Below, one piece after another: positions 37,909-46,744 of a stretch of 64,000 nucleotides of DNA. The stretch's first letter is position 1, and the number at the start of each line of letters is the position of its first letter. Under the pieces are notes generated by a model. It made no database searches. It saw nothing but the letters and a program-made list of their open reading frames with translations, and had not been told where the DNA came from. The stretch is taken from contig NZ_PNFV01000007.1 of NCBI RefSeq assembly GCF_002940945.1, positions 53,102 through 117,101 on the forward strand. The letters run 5' to 3'. The position numbers were made by a program, and so were the translations under genes. This DNA is from Limosilactobacillus pontis. Its GTDB lineage: Bacteria; Bacillota; Bacilli; Lactobacillales; Lactobacillaceae.

Positions 37909-39440
37909 TACTTGTTAGCCTCGCTAATCAGTTGCTTGACGGCAATCTTACCATTTGCCGACATTGGGAAACTTTCCTTATAGACAAACTGGGTTGGCAT
38001 CATGTATGGCATGATTAACCCGTCCAGGCTTTCCCGAATGGCCTTGGTCAGAGCTGTCGGATCGGTAGGCTGTTCCTTGGGGATGACATCAGCGATCAAG
38101 TGGGTGACTTTACCGTCTTTATTATACTTCGGAACGGCGACGGCCTGCTTGATTAGCGGACTCTTCTCCAGGCTGGCCCGAACCTCATCGAGTTCGACTC
38201 TGAAGCCGTGGAGTTTAATCTGAAAATCCATTCGACCCTTGTGGTGGAGAAGACCGTCCGCATCCAGAATCCCGGCGTCTCCAGTCCGGTAGGCCTTCTG
38301 CCCGTTGAGGGTAAAAAAGGCCTTGGCTGTCTTCTCGGGGTTGTTCATATAACCCTGGGCGACGCTGTTACCAGTGATGATGATCTCCCCCTCCTGACCT
38401 GGTTCAGTGAGTTCGTGATCACCCTTCCAGATGGAGAGGGTAATCCCTGGTTTGGCATAACCGACCGGAAGCCGGTCAGTGTTAGCAACGATCTCTGGAG
38501 TGATCTCTACCCCCGAGATAGCCACCGTTGCCTCGGTTGGGCCATAGGTGTTGAAGATCTTGGCATGGGGGAAGCGCTGTTGCAGGTTTTTGGCAGTCTT
38601 GACGGTCAGTTCTTCACCACAAAACAGGAAAAACTTTAGGCCAGGCATCTGCTTTTCATTAAAAGCCGGGCTAAGCATCAGCATATCGGCAAATGATGGT
38701 GTGCCGACGAAGATGTTGAGGTCCAGGTGCGGCAGGGCCGTGAAGAGCTTGCCAAAGTTTTCCACCACGTCATGCGGAATAGCTTTGATTGTGCTGCCGC
38801 TCAGCAGGGCCGGCCACCAGTACATGTTGGATAGGTCAAAGGAATACGGGGGCTGGCCGAGGTAGTTGACCTTTGACGGCAGCTTGAAGTCGGTGCCGAG
38901 CATCCAGTCGATGAAGGTCCGTAGGTTATCGTGGCTGACTTCAACACCCTTTGGCGAACCGGTTGTCCCGGACGTGAACAGGATGTAGGCAAGTTCGTCA
39001 CCGCTGACCATCTGACCGGCGGCTGGCGTGAAGTCCTGCTGGTCCTTAAGGATAGTGTCCAGTTGATCCCGATTGATGATGGTGGCGTCGGTCGTCACTT
39101 GATCATTTGGGAAGTCATCGACGGCGATGATCAAACCCGGATGGGCCGTGTCCAGGATCGATTGGATCCGTGGCAGGGCAGAGTCGGTTGAAACTGGGAT
39201 GTATGGGTGGCCGGTCTTTAGGGCGGCCAGGAAGCTGACGATCATCTCGGCCTGGTGATCACCAAAGACCAGGATCGGCGTCTGCTTGGCGAGCTCCTGT
39301 TTATTCAACCATGCGGCCAGGGTATTGATTTCGGTAGCCAACTCACCGTAAGTAGTGGTTGTCCCCATCTCATCATAGGCGATGCGTGCGGCGTTTTGAC
39401 GGGCGCACTCATCAAACGATGTCACAATATTTTTGGTCAT
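37908..39440 (-). CDS. dltA: D-alanine--D-alanyl carrier protein ligase
   Basis: 510-residue adenylating enzyme that activates D-Ala with ATP and loads DltC. Adenylation motifs: A3 ILFTSGTTGSPKG, A5 FNTYGPTEATVA, A7 YRTGDAGIL, and A10 Lys in MSANGKIAVKQL. An ATG four codons upstream lies inside the ribosome binding site (ATGGAGGAAACT), so the second ATG is used. It begins 14 bases after the dltX stop. Confidence 0.97.
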   Translation of the reverse strand: MTKNIVTSFDECARQNAARIAYDEMGTTTTYGELATEINTLAAWLNKQELAKQTPILVFGDHQAEMIVSFLAALKTGHPYIPVSTDSALPRIQSILDTAHPGLIIAVDDFPNDQVTTDATIINRDQLDTILKDQQDFTPAAGQMVSGDELAYILFTSGTTGSPKGVEVSHDNLRTFIDWMLGTDFKLPSKVNYLGQPPYSFDLSNMYWWPALLSGSTIKAIPHDVVENFGKLFTALPHLDLNIFVGTPSFADMLMLSPAFNEKQMPGLKFFLFCGEELTVKTAKNLQQRFPHAKIFNTYGPTEATVAISGVEITPEIVANTDRLPVGYAKPGITLSIWKGDHELTEPGQEGEIIITGNSVAQGYMNNPEKTAKAFFTLNGQKAYRTGDAGILDADGLLHHKGRMDFQIKLHGFRVELDEVRASLEKSPLIKQAVAVPKYNKDGKVTHLIADVIPKEQPTDPTALTKAIRESLDGLIMPYMMPTQFVYKESFPMSANGKIAVKQLISEANK

Positions 39441-39454
39441 AGTTTCCTCCATTA

Positions 39455-39595
39455 TTAGAATTCATTATAGATAAATGGTTCTTGCCCAGCACCATAATAT
39501 CCGTATAGATAGACTAAAAGGAGAATCACGACAAAGTAAAACACCGTCTTCAGCGTGAAGCTTAGGGCGGGGTGTTCTTGAGTGAATTTTGTCAC
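39455..39595 (-). CDS. dltX: DltX small membrane protein (GTG start)
   Basis: 46-residue protein at the head of the dlt operon. One membrane helix (residues about 17-33, TVFYFVVILLLVYLYGY) is followed by the signature C-terminus PFIYNEF shared by DltX proteins. DltX is reported to act with DltB and DltD in the extracellular D-Ala transfer. GTG start with AGGAGAGGA eight bases upstream. Easily missed because of its size and start codon. Confidence 0.92.
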   Translation of the reverse strand: MTKFTQEHPALSFTLKTVFYFVVILLLVYLYGYYGAGQEPFIYNEF

Positions 39596-39648
39596 GTTCT
39601 AAGTCCTCTCCTCTCATAACGTGCCAGAAGCACTGGCGATAGCTTAGC

Positions 39649-39654
39649 ATTATA
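39649..39654 (-). promoter_or_regulatory. -10 element of a probable dlt promoter
   Basis: Minus-strand TATAAT about 55 bases before dltX. No clean -35 is found at 17 bases. A second minus-strand TATAAT lies at 39730-39735 with TTTCAT 16 bases upstream, so two dlt promoters are possible. Confidence 0.4.
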
Positions 39655-39787
39655 TCCTGACGGGAACCGTAATTCCTCAAATCTTTACCAAAACTTCAAG
39701 ATTTAAGCGGATATAATTCTAACTTTTCCATTATAACCATTTTAGCTCGCAATGAAATAGGAATCGGCAATTGATTTCCAATCAATG

Positions 39788-39832
39788 TAGCCAAAATCAG
39801 GAATTGCAAGTCAAGACGATTTTGGCTATGAT
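39788..39832 (+). promoter_or_regulatory. acpS-alr promoter embedded in an inverted repeat
   Basis: TTGCAA (39804-39809), a 17-base spacer and TATGAT (39827-39832). The -35 lies in the middle of a perfect 11-bp inverted repeat, TAGCCAAAATC (39788-39798) and GATTTTGGCTA (39818-39828). A second small palindrome ATTGATT-TCC-AATCAAT precedes it (39770-39786). This looks like an operator; the protein is unknown. Confidence 0.55.
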
Positions 39833-39864
39833 AATGACTTGAATACAATAAGGAGGAAAACGGA

Positions 39865-40233
39865 ATGATTGCGGGAATTGGCATCGATCTAACACCGCTG
39901 GACCGGGTCAACCGGCTCGCCCAGCGGCACCCTCAGTTCATCGCTCGGATCCTAACGCCGGCTGAGTATGATCAGTATCGGTGCTTCAGTGGTCAGCGAT
40001 CCTTAGAGTATCTGGCAGGACGATGGTCATTGAAGGAATCGTTTGCTAAGGCAATGGGGACCGGCATCGGCAAGCAAGTCGGCTTTCAAAACGTTGAGAT
40101 TATTGATAACCGGCAGGGAGCCCCGGTCGTGACCAGATCGCCATTTGTTGGCCGGGTGCATGCTTCTGTTAGTCATACCGCTACCCTGGTGATTACGGAA
40201 ATAATTTTAGAAAGTGAGCAGAACAATGATTAG
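39865..40233 (+). CDS. acpS: Holo-acyl carrier protein synthase
   Basis: 122-residue 4'-phosphopantetheinyl transferase that activates ACP, and probably DltC. GIGIDLTPLDRV holds the metal-binding Asp; the second motif is LAGRWSLKESFAKAMGTGIG; the C-terminal HASVSHT is conserved. AAGGAGG precedes the ATG. It overlaps alr by eight bases, the usual acpS-alr pair of Firmicutes, and lies divergent from the dlt operon that also uses D-Ala and a carrier protein. Confidence 0.96.
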   Translation: MIAGIGIDLTPLDRVNRLAQRHPQFIARILTPAEYDQYRCFSGQRSLEYLAGRWSLKESFAKAMGTGIGKQVGFQNVEIIDNRQGAPVVTRSPFVGRVHASVSHTATLVITEIILESEQNND

Positions 40234-41347
40234 TGGTCGTTTACGAAAAACAACGTATCAGGTAGACTTGGGTGCTCTACGGCACAATATTCAAGCGCAG
40301 CGAGCCGCTTTACCAGCTGGGAGTCGGATCCTAGCGGTGGTGAAGGCTAATGCCTATGGCCATGGTCTGGTGCCTGTGGCGCAGGCAGCTTTGAATGCTG
40401 GGGCCACCGGTACTTGTGTTGCTATCCTGGATGAGGCTCTAGAACTGCGGGACAACGGAATTGACGCCCTTAGTCTGGTTCTGGGGATCACGCCAGTTGA
40501 ATACGCCAACGTGGCTGCTGAGGCCGGTGTTTCCCTGACGGTAGGGTCATTGGACTGGCTCAAGGAGTATCACCGCTTAGCTCAAGCTAACCACTGGACC
40601 ACCCCACTGAAGGTTCATCTCGGCATTGACACCGGGATGGGTCGGATCGGTTTTACTGATGTTGCTACATTTAAGCAGGCAGTGGCCTTTCTACAGGAAC
40701 CGGAGTTTGAATTTGAAGGAATGTTCACCCACTTAGCGACAGCTGATAGTACTGATACGGCTTACTTTGAAAAGCAGGTAGCCCGTTGGCAACGCTTCGT
40801 TAACAGCTTGGATGAACTACCGCCGTATGTCCACATGGCTAACTCGGCTACGGGAATGTGGCACCGGGAGCACATCACGGCCAACACGGTCCGAATGGGG
40901 ATCTCCATGTACGGTCATAATCCGTCTGGCTGTGACATCAAGGAGAACCTAGGGCTCCAGCCGGTCGGGACCTTTAAGACGACAATCAGTTTTGTCAAGC
41001 AGCTCAAAGCCGGTGAGTCTGTTAGCTATGGGGCAACCTATACCGCTGCGGAGGATGAATGGTTGGCTACCCTGCCCGTTGGCTATGCGGATGGCTACCC
41101 ACGTTCGTTAACCGGCTTCAAGGTGCTGGTTGATGGCCAGTTTTGTCCAATCGCTGGTCGAGTCTGCATGGATCAGATGATGATCCGGTTGCCGAAGTAC
41201 TATCCAGTTGACACCCCGGTTATCCTAATGGGAAAGTCCGGGCAACAGGAATTGACGCCGACCGACCTGGCCAATCAAATAGGAACGATTAATTATGAAA
41301 TCCTGACCGGGATTAGCAATCGTGTTCATCGTACCTATCGGGGTTAA
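40226..41347 (+). CDS. alr: Alanine racemase
   Basis: 373-residue PLP enzyme converting L-Ala to D-Ala for peptidoglycan and for the dlt pathway. The PLP Lys is Lys40 in AVVKANAYGHG; the second catalytic base Tyr lies in SVSYGATYTA; GVCMDQMM-type sequence is RVCMDQMMI. A GTG four codons upstream is possible but ATG 40226 matches the family N-terminus better. Co-translated with acpS. Confidence 0.97.
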   Translation: MISGRLRKTTYQVDLGALRHNIQAQRAALPAGSRILAVVKANAYGHGLVPVAQAALNAGATGTCVAILDEALELRDNGIDALSLVLGITPVEYANVAAEAGVSLTVGSLDWLKEYHRLAQANHWTTPLKVHLGIDTGMGRIGFTDVATFKQAVAFLQEPEFEFEGMFTHLATADSTDTAYFEKQVARWQRFVNSLDELPPYVHMANSATGMWHREHITANTVRMGISMYGHNPSGCDIKENLGLQPVGTFKTTISFVKQLKAGESVSYGATYTAAEDEWLATLPVGYADGYPRSLTGFKVLVDGQFCPIAGRVCMDQMMIRLPKYYPVDTPVILMGKSGQQELTPTDLANQIGTINYEILTGISNRVHRTYRG

Positions 41348-41468
41348 TAATTATTGAGTAAACAAGACACAGCTTCCTATGTTTTCTGATGCTATACGAT
41401 GTTAAGAGTGGATAAGGGTATTAGAAAGGTTTTACGATAAGGCTGAACTATAGCTAGATAAGAATGAG

Positions 41469-41513
41469 AGTGGTTGGTGAGAAAAGCATATTTTTCTCAC
41501 CAACCACTTTGTT
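41469..41513 (+). terminator. Strong hairpin terminator after alr
   Basis: A perfect 17-bp stem (AGTGGTTGGTGAGAAAA and complement) with a 6-base loop, followed by TTGTT. Its position about 120 bases after alr is distant. It resembles the hairpin at 18726-18760. Confidence 0.75.
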
Positions 41514-41590
41514 AGTTTTATGTTTAATAATATGAATGCTATAATAATAACAAAAATGACGAATTTTATTTATACTAAGAAGGCTTCGGA

Positions 41591-43621
41591 ATGCAAGAGA
41601 AGAAACATTATAAGTTATATAAAGGCGGAAAACAATGGTTGACCGCCTTAGTCTGTGTGGCAGTCTTAGAAATTGGTGGTGGAGTGGCTCTTGCGGATAA
41701 TAACAACAATCAGCCTGTACAAGAAACTAATGCAGTAGCTAAAACATCAGTACAAAATACGCCAACAACACCAGCAACTAATGTTCAAACTGATTCTCAA
41801 CAAGCAACGTCAGTTCAACAACCGACAGCAGCAAAGGATTCGTCCGCTTCTATTCAAAGAGTAATTCAGCCTAACGGGCAACAATTACGTACTAATCAAA
41901 ATGGGATAAAGGAAATTAATTATCAAATTTATGATGATCCTACCCAAATTGTTACTAATCTTCATCAACCAAATGAGACAACAAGTTATGGCAGCTTAGC
42001 AAAATTCTTAAAAGATAATAGTGCTTTAGGTGTTAGTTCTATCTTTCATGTGTTTGGCAATGAGGCGCACCTCGATGCCCATGTTCATGGAAATATAGCA
42101 GTCAAAAGACTGGATAATAATGTTAATACCGGGACGGTTAATAAGGGCACTTATATAACTGATGGTGATACTTATTATATCGAGCAGTTAACAAGTCCAA
42201 TCAACGAGTCTTCGTTTAATAGTAAAGACGATTATGTGATTTTCGGGACCGGTGTTGATGCCTTAGCCCGTGATGGCCAGGTTTATCTTAAGTACAATGA
42301 CCAAGACCATAAGATGCCTAATCTAGGGGTAAATGAAGTCTTTAATGACCCGACTGATTCCTACATAAATATTGAAAAGGAATTAGCATTTTTAAGTGAA
42401 CAGTCAAAACAATATTCGGGGAAAGCTCAATCCGCCGGGGTAACCTTTGATTTTAACGATCAAAATGACCGGTGGATTGATGTTTCTAAAGCTAAACCAG
42501 ATAGCAATAACTGCATTTATATTAACGTACCCTTTGAATATTTACAGGCTTCTCAAGTAATTAAGATTCGGGGATTATCCAGTCATCAAGATTTTGATAA
42601 GAATGAGATTGCACCAACGATAATTGCTAACGTAACTGGTCTAGACAAGGCCACGGAATTCAACATTAGTACGCAAACATTATTGTATTATGATGACAGC
42701 AATGAGCCACTAAATAATAAGGAAGACCAGCAAGTTCCTAATCATTTATTATGGAATTTTGGTACTGGCAACCAGGAGTTTAGGTTTACCGGTGGACGCT
42801 TTATGGGGAGTATCCTTGCTCCACAAGCCACAATTCATGGTGGTGTAAACATTGACGGTAATATTATTGCTGACAAAATTTATATTGCTGGTGGTGAATC
42901 ACACCGTTGGGATCTTTTTCCGACTAAGCCTAACCTTCCATTTGAAGAAATAGTTGAGCCAACCGAACCGACGCAGCCAACGGAACAGCCAACTAAGCCA
43001 ACTGAGCCGACGCAGCCAACGGAACAGCCAACTAAGCCAACCGAACCGACACAACCAACAGAACAGCCAACCAAGCCAACTGAGCCGACGCAGCCAACGG
43101 AACAGCCGACTAAGCCAACCGAACCGACACAACCAACAGAACAGCCAACCAAGCCAACTGAGCCGACGCAACCAACGGAACAGCCGACTAAGCCGACCGA
43201 ACCGACGCAGCCAACAGAACAGCCAACCAAGCCAACTGAGCCGACGCAGCCAACGGAACAGCCGACTAAGCCGATCGAACCGACGCAACCAACGGAACAG
43301 CCGACGCAACCAATCCAACCGTCAGATCCAACGATTGATACGCCAACTGAGGGTGAAAATGGGGCTGCTGTACCGCCAATTGTTTCCGAACCTTCTGAAT
43401 CAGTAGAGGGCTCTTCAACGATGACACCAGAATTTGAAATGACTCAATCATCATCTCAAGGTGGAGTAGGAGCTTCTACTAATCAAGAGGACAAAAATCA
43501 GCAGGCTCTTCCACAAACGGGGAATGAAGATCAAGCCAAAGCATCGCTCGGATTAATTGGTGTGATAGCAGGAGCGCTTCTTAGCCTATTTGGAATAGGA
43601 GGAAAAAAGCTAAGCCATTAG
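41591..43621 (+). CDS. LPXTG-anchored choice-of-anchor A adhesin with KxYKxGKxW signal
   Basis: 676-residue surface protein. The N-terminus carries a KxYKxGKxW-type signal (KLYKGGKQW, residues 8-16) with cleavage likely after ALA near residue 36. A Gln/Thr/Asn-rich segment follows, then a choice-of-anchor-A domain (about 145-443) with FHVFGNEAHLDAHVHGNIAV and the closing GGRFMGSILAPQATIHGGVNIDGNII. Nine 13-residue Pro/Thr/Glu repeats form the wall-spanning stalk. The sorting signal is LPQTG at 640-644, a hydrophobic helix and a basic tail. An extended -10 (TGCTATAAT) lies about 50 bases upstream. The gene is AT-richer than its neighbours, which suggests transfer. Ligand unknown. Confidence 0.92.
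   Translation: MQEKKHYKLYKGGKQWLTALVCVAVLEIGGGVALADNNNNQPVQETNAVAKTSVQNTPTTPATNVQTDSQQATSVQQPTAAKDSSASIQRVIQPNGQQLRTNQNGIKEINYQIYDDPTQIVTNLHQPNETTSYGSLAKFLKDNSALGVSSIFHVFGNEAHLDAHVHGNIAVKRLDNNVNTGTVNKGTYITDGDTYYIEQLTSPINESSFNSKDDYVIFGTGVDALARDGQVYLKYNDQDHKMPNLGVNEVFNDPTDSYINIEKELAFLSEQSKQYSGKAQSAGVTFDFNDQNDRWIDVSKAKPDSNNCIYINVPFEYLQASQVIKIRGLSSHQDFDKNEIAPTIIANVTGLDKATEFNISTQTLLYYDDSNEPLNNKEDQQVPNHLLWNFGTGNQEFRFTGGRFMGSILAPQATIHGGVNIDGNIIADKIYIAGGESHRWDLFPTKPNLPFEEIVEPTEPTQPTEQPTKPTEPTQPTEQPTKPTEPTQPTEQPTKPTEPTQPTEQPTKPTEPTQPTEQPTKPTEPTQPTEQPTKPTEPTQPTEQPTKPTEPTQPTEQPTKPIEPTQPTEQPTQPIQPSDPTIDTPTEGENGAAVPPIVSEPSESVEGSSTMTPEFEMTQSSSQGGVGASTNQEDKNQQALPQTGNEDQAKASLGLIGVIAGALLSLFGIGGKKLSH
42965..43315 (+). 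repeat. Nine tandem 39-bp repeats (Pro-Thr-Glu stalk)
   Basis: Nine 39-base units, each coding 13 residues of the type EPTQPTEQPTKPT. Odd units mostly start GAACCG and even units GAGCCG, with matching differences at unit ends, so the array has a 78-base second-order period over most of its length. Direct tandem repeats of this kind change copy number easily. Confidence 0.9.
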
Positions 43622-43682
43622 TCATAGAAGGTGAAACGAAAAAACGGTAATAGTATGAATTGTTACAATTTTAAGATGGAAA

Positions 43683-43711
43683 TTGACAATTTCACTCAAA
43701 GCCGATAAGAT
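43683..43711 (+). promoter_or_regulatory. codBA promoter
   Basis: A perfect TTGACA (43683-43688), a 17-base spacer and TAAGAT (43706-43711). Transcription would start near 43718, just before the PyrR-type hairpin. Confidence 0.75.
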
Positions 43712-43728
43712 TAAGTAAATCAATATGA

Positions 43729-43763
43729 GTCCTTTAATGTAGCCCCGTGAGACTACAAAAGAC
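43729..43763 (+). promoter_or_regulatory. PyrR-type anti-antiterminator in the codBA leader
   Basis: GTCCTTT...GTAG and CTAC...AAAAGAC form a stem with one bulged C, closed by a loop containing CCCCGTGAGA. The core AGCCCCGTGAGACT matches the PyrR-binding consensus ARUCCNGNGAGGYU at 12 of 14 positions; the two changes (U to C, G to A) are partners in the hairpin. A terminator lies about 45 bases downstream. Confidence 0.75.
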
Positions 43764-43807
43764 GTTCGAACTAAATAGAACCGCGCGCAACGCGTGTACT
43801 TTTGTGA

Positions 43808-43843
43808 AGCCTTAGGGGACGAAGAGGACCCTGAGGCTTTTTG
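43808..43843 (+). terminator. Leader terminator of codBA
   Basis: AGCCTTAGGG (43808-43817) pairs with CCCTGAGGCT (43829-43838) with one G-T pair, followed by five T, ending about 25 bases before codB. Paired with the PyrR-type hairpin this forms a pyrimidine-sensing attenuator. Confidence 0.85.
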
Positions 43844-43868
43844 CTTTCAATTCAAGGAGGAGAAAAAG

Positions 43869-45233
43869 TTGAAAGAACAGCAGCACACGCATATTTTCAG
43901 CATTCCGATGAAGAGTCGGAAAACCACTCGATGGGACATGTTTGCGACCTGGGTTGGGGCCAATGCCAATAACGGAACCTGGTTCGTCGGCGGAGTCCTT
44001 GCCGCATGCGGTTTTGCTTTGGCCATGAGGGTCCTGATATTGTCATCGGCTCTCTCATATGTCTTTTTAAGTCTGATCGGTTACATTGGTTATAGGACCG
44101 GGGTCTCGACGATGACGATCAGCCGCGCTTCCTTTGGTGAGCGGGGGAGCTACCTCCCATCGCTAGTCAATATTACTCAGTTTATTGGCTGGACCGCTGC
44201 TAACACCTTCATTGCCGCACAGTCGGTTAGTATTCTTTTTCATGACCTGCTTGGCTGGCCAGTATGGGGCAAGCACGGCGGCTATCTGGGATTAGTTGTT
44301 GGTATTCTAATTATGAGTATTCTCCATATTGTCAGTGTCTCCAGTGGTTCGCGTTCCGTTCAGCTGATTGAGCGGTTGGGGATCATCCTAGTGCTGGTAT
44401 TTGTAATCTGGGAATCCATTGCCGTCTTTAGAACTGTTTCTCTGGGTCAGATTGTTCACTGGCAGGTGCCGGTTCACGCCAAGATGGCTACCGGGGCCGC
44501 GATTGATTACGTTGCTGCTTTCAATTTGGCCTGGGTCACGGCTGGTGCTGACTTTACCCGTTTCACTGCTAAACGTGATAACGCCATCTATACCCCATTC
44601 TTAGGGGCTCTGTTCGGGGTGGTTTGGTTTGCCTTTATCGGCTTGATTTCCACGATCAGTATTGCTATTTCGACTGGGGTTTACGATGCTAATAACTCGG
44701 ATCCCTCGACGATTGCCAGCAAGTTGGGATTAGGGGTGGTTGCCCTGCTTGTTATCATTCTAACCTCAATGACAGCCAATGCAGTCAACTTGATGGCTGC
44801 CGGTTCGGCACTGTCCAACATCTTCACTAAGCTGCGGCTAAAGTACTCATTGTGGATCGTGGTGCTCTTGGCTACCATTGTTACCTTCATTCCGATGTTT
44901 GTCGGCAGTTTTCTGACCACCTTTGAATCATTCCTTGATTATGTTGGGATGGTGTTAGGACCGACGATTGCTATCATTTGCACTGACTTTTACGTTCGGG
45001 CTCATTGTAACTACGACATCAGTGAGCTGGGCAAGGTGAGCGGAAAATACTGGTACCACGGTGGTATTAATTGGGCAGCAATGATAACATTTGTTATAGG
45101 AGTAGCCTTCTTTGTTGGCGTCCACCAGCAGCCGCTGTTTGCCGATACGATCGGAGCGACCTTCGTTGATATGGTACTGAGTGGTCTGCTGTATTATGTA
45201 TTGATGCTGTTTGCGGATCGAAAGGAAGCATAA
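43869..45233 (+). CDS. codB: Cytosine permease (NCS1 family, TTG start)
   Basis: 454-residue NCS1 transporter with about twelve membrane helices. Family signatures: RWDMFATWVGANANNGTWFVGG near the N-terminus, TGVSTMTISRASFGERGSYLPSLVN and the NLAWVTAGADFTRF helix. The frame is open 25 codons upstream, but that part would cover the leader terminator. TTG 43869 with AAGGAGG eight bases before it is the start. codA follows after two bases, so cytosine uptake and deamination are encoded together. Confidence 0.93.
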   Translation: MKEQQHTHIFSIPMKSRKTTRWDMFATWVGANANNGTWFVGGVLAACGFALAMRVLILSSALSYVFLSLIGYIGYRTGVSTMTISRASFGERGSYLPSLVNITQFIGWTAANTFIAAQSVSILFHDLLGWPVWGKHGGYLGLVVGILIMSILHIVSVSSGSRSVQLIERLGIILVLVFVIWESIAVFRTVSLGQIVHWQVPVHAKMATGAAIDYVAAFNLAWVTAGADFTRFTAKRDNAIYTPFLGALFGVVWFAFIGLISTISIAISTGVYDANNSDPSTIASKLGLGVVALLVIILTSMTANAVNLMAAGSALSNIFTKLRLKYSLWIVVLLATIVTFIPMFVGSFLTTFESFLDYVGMVLGPTIAIICTDFYVRAHCNYDISELGKVSGKYWYHGGINWAAMITFVIGVAFFVGVHQQPLFADTIGATFVDMVLSGLLYYVLMLFADRKEA

Positions 45234-45235
45234 TC

Positions 45236-46474
45236 ATGCTAATAAAAAATGTTCACATTGATAATCATGAAGCAACGTCCGATGTTCGGATCGTTAATGG
45301 TAAATTTAAGGAGATTGCGCCGGAATTAACGGCGGTTGCTAATGAACAGGTGATTGATGGTCAGGGAAATGTTCTCCTTCCGCCATTTGTGGATTCCCAT
45401 GTTCACCTGGATGCAACTCTGACAGCAGGGCAACCAGAATGGAATGAGAGTGGGACCCTATTTGATGGGATCCGGATCTGGAGTGAACGCAAGCAGGATT
45501 TGACTAAGGAGGACGTCAAGAAGCGGGCTCGCAAGACGATCGAAAACATGGTCGGTCACGGGATTCAACATATTCGGAGCCATGTCGACGTTACTGACCC
45601 TCACCTGATTGCTGCCCAAGCTCTCCTGGAATTACGTGAAGAACTTAAGGACCAGATCGATCTCCAACTGGTGGCCTTCCCTCAGGAGGGGATCTTGAGT
45701 TACCCCCACGGTCGGGAATTGATGGAACAGGCTGTCAAGGAGGGCCTGGACGTTGTCGGTGGGATTCCACACTTTGAGTTCACCACTGAATATGGCTGGC
45801 AGTCGGTCCACTTCTTGATGGCCCTTGCTGATAAGTATGATCGACTGGTGGACGTCCACTGTGATGAGATTGACGATCCCGCCTCTCGGAATTTGGAAGT
45901 ACTGGCTACCGAGGCATATGAGCGGGGGATGAAGGATCGGGTCACCGCCAGTCACACAACGGCGATGGGTTCTTATAATAATGCCTATACTTATAAGCTC
46001 TTCCGTCTGCTGAAGATGAGTAACATTAATTTTGTCTCCAACCCGCTAGTCAATGTTCACCTGGGCGGGCGGTTTGATACCTACCCAAAGCGGCGGGGCG
46101 TTACCAGGATCAAGGAACTAACTAACGCTGGGATCAATGTGTCCTTTGGTGAGGATGATGTCCAAGACCCATGGAACCCGCTGGGTAACGGTAACATGCT
46201 CGACGTGGTCACGATGGGAGTTTACATTGCTCACTTGATGGGTTATCACCAGTTACAAGATGCTTTCAACTATGTCACCTACAATGGGGCTAAGACGATG
46301 CACATCAGCGACCAGTACGGGATTGCGGTTGGTAAGCCGGCCAACTGTATCCTCTTAAACGCTGCTGACTTCTACAACGCCCTCAACAAACACGTGGAAG
46401 TTCTCTACAATATCCGCCATGGGAAGATTTTGGCAACGACTACACCAGCTAAAACTAAGATCAATTTAAAGTAA
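45236..46474 (+). CDS. codA: Cytosine deaminase
   Basis: 412-residue amidohydrolase that turns cytosine into uracil and ammonia. Metal-site residues: His-x-His in VDSHVHLD, His in DVHCDEIDD, His in ASHTTAMGSY and Asp in SFGEDDVQDPW. The VDPW-type end of the last motif is typical of the CodA branch rather than dihydroorotase. It forms a two-gene salvage operon with codB under the PyrR-type leader. Confidence 0.95.
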   Translation: MLIKNVHIDNHEATSDVRIVNGKFKEIAPELTAVANEQVIDGQGNVLLPPFVDSHVHLDATLTAGQPEWNESGTLFDGIRIWSERKQDLTKEDVKKRARKTIENMVGHGIQHIRSHVDVTDPHLIAAQALLELREELKDQIDLQLVAFPQEGILSYPHGRELMEQAVKEGLDVVGGIPHFEFTTEYGWQSVHFLMALADKYDRLVDVHCDEIDDPASRNLEVLATEAYERGMKDRVTASHTTAMGSYNNAYTYKLFRLLKMSNINFVSNPLVNVHLGGRFDTYPKRRGVTRIKELTNAGINVSFGEDDVQDPWNPLGNGNMLDVVTMGVYIAHLMGYHQLQDAFNYVTYNGAKTMHISDQYGIAVGKPANCILLNAADFYNALNKHVEVLYNIRHGKILATTTPAKTKINLK

Positions 46475-46485
46475 TTTAAAACGAC

Positions 46486-46523
46486 AAATCACCGCAAGCT
46501 GATCAGGCTCGCGGTGATTTTTT
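46486..46523 (+). terminator. Terminator after codA
   Basis: AAATCACCGC pairs with GCGGTGATTT around a 15-base loop, followed by a T-run. Confidence 0.9.
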
Positions 46524-46744
46524 GTCTTCATTCTTTAAGGAATTCTATAGTTATTTAAGCTTTAATATAACATTTCTGGAATGTATCACAACGCGACAAA
46601 AACATGATAATGTATTAAATGAGCAAAGAAGTGTTTTATTTAAAAGCTTTCTAAATAGGTGTTTACCCCCTATGACTGATGCTGATAGATAAAAGTAACG
46701 ACGAATGCTACTTTTCTATTTTTGATCACAGGAGGATAAATGAA

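Noticed and set aside
39440..39452. Upstream ATG as the dltA start
   Set aside because: It is part of the GGAGG ribosome binding site used by the ATG four codons later.
42965..43315. CRISPR-like regular repeats
   Set aside because: Units are directly adjacent with no spacers and encode an in-frame protein stalk.
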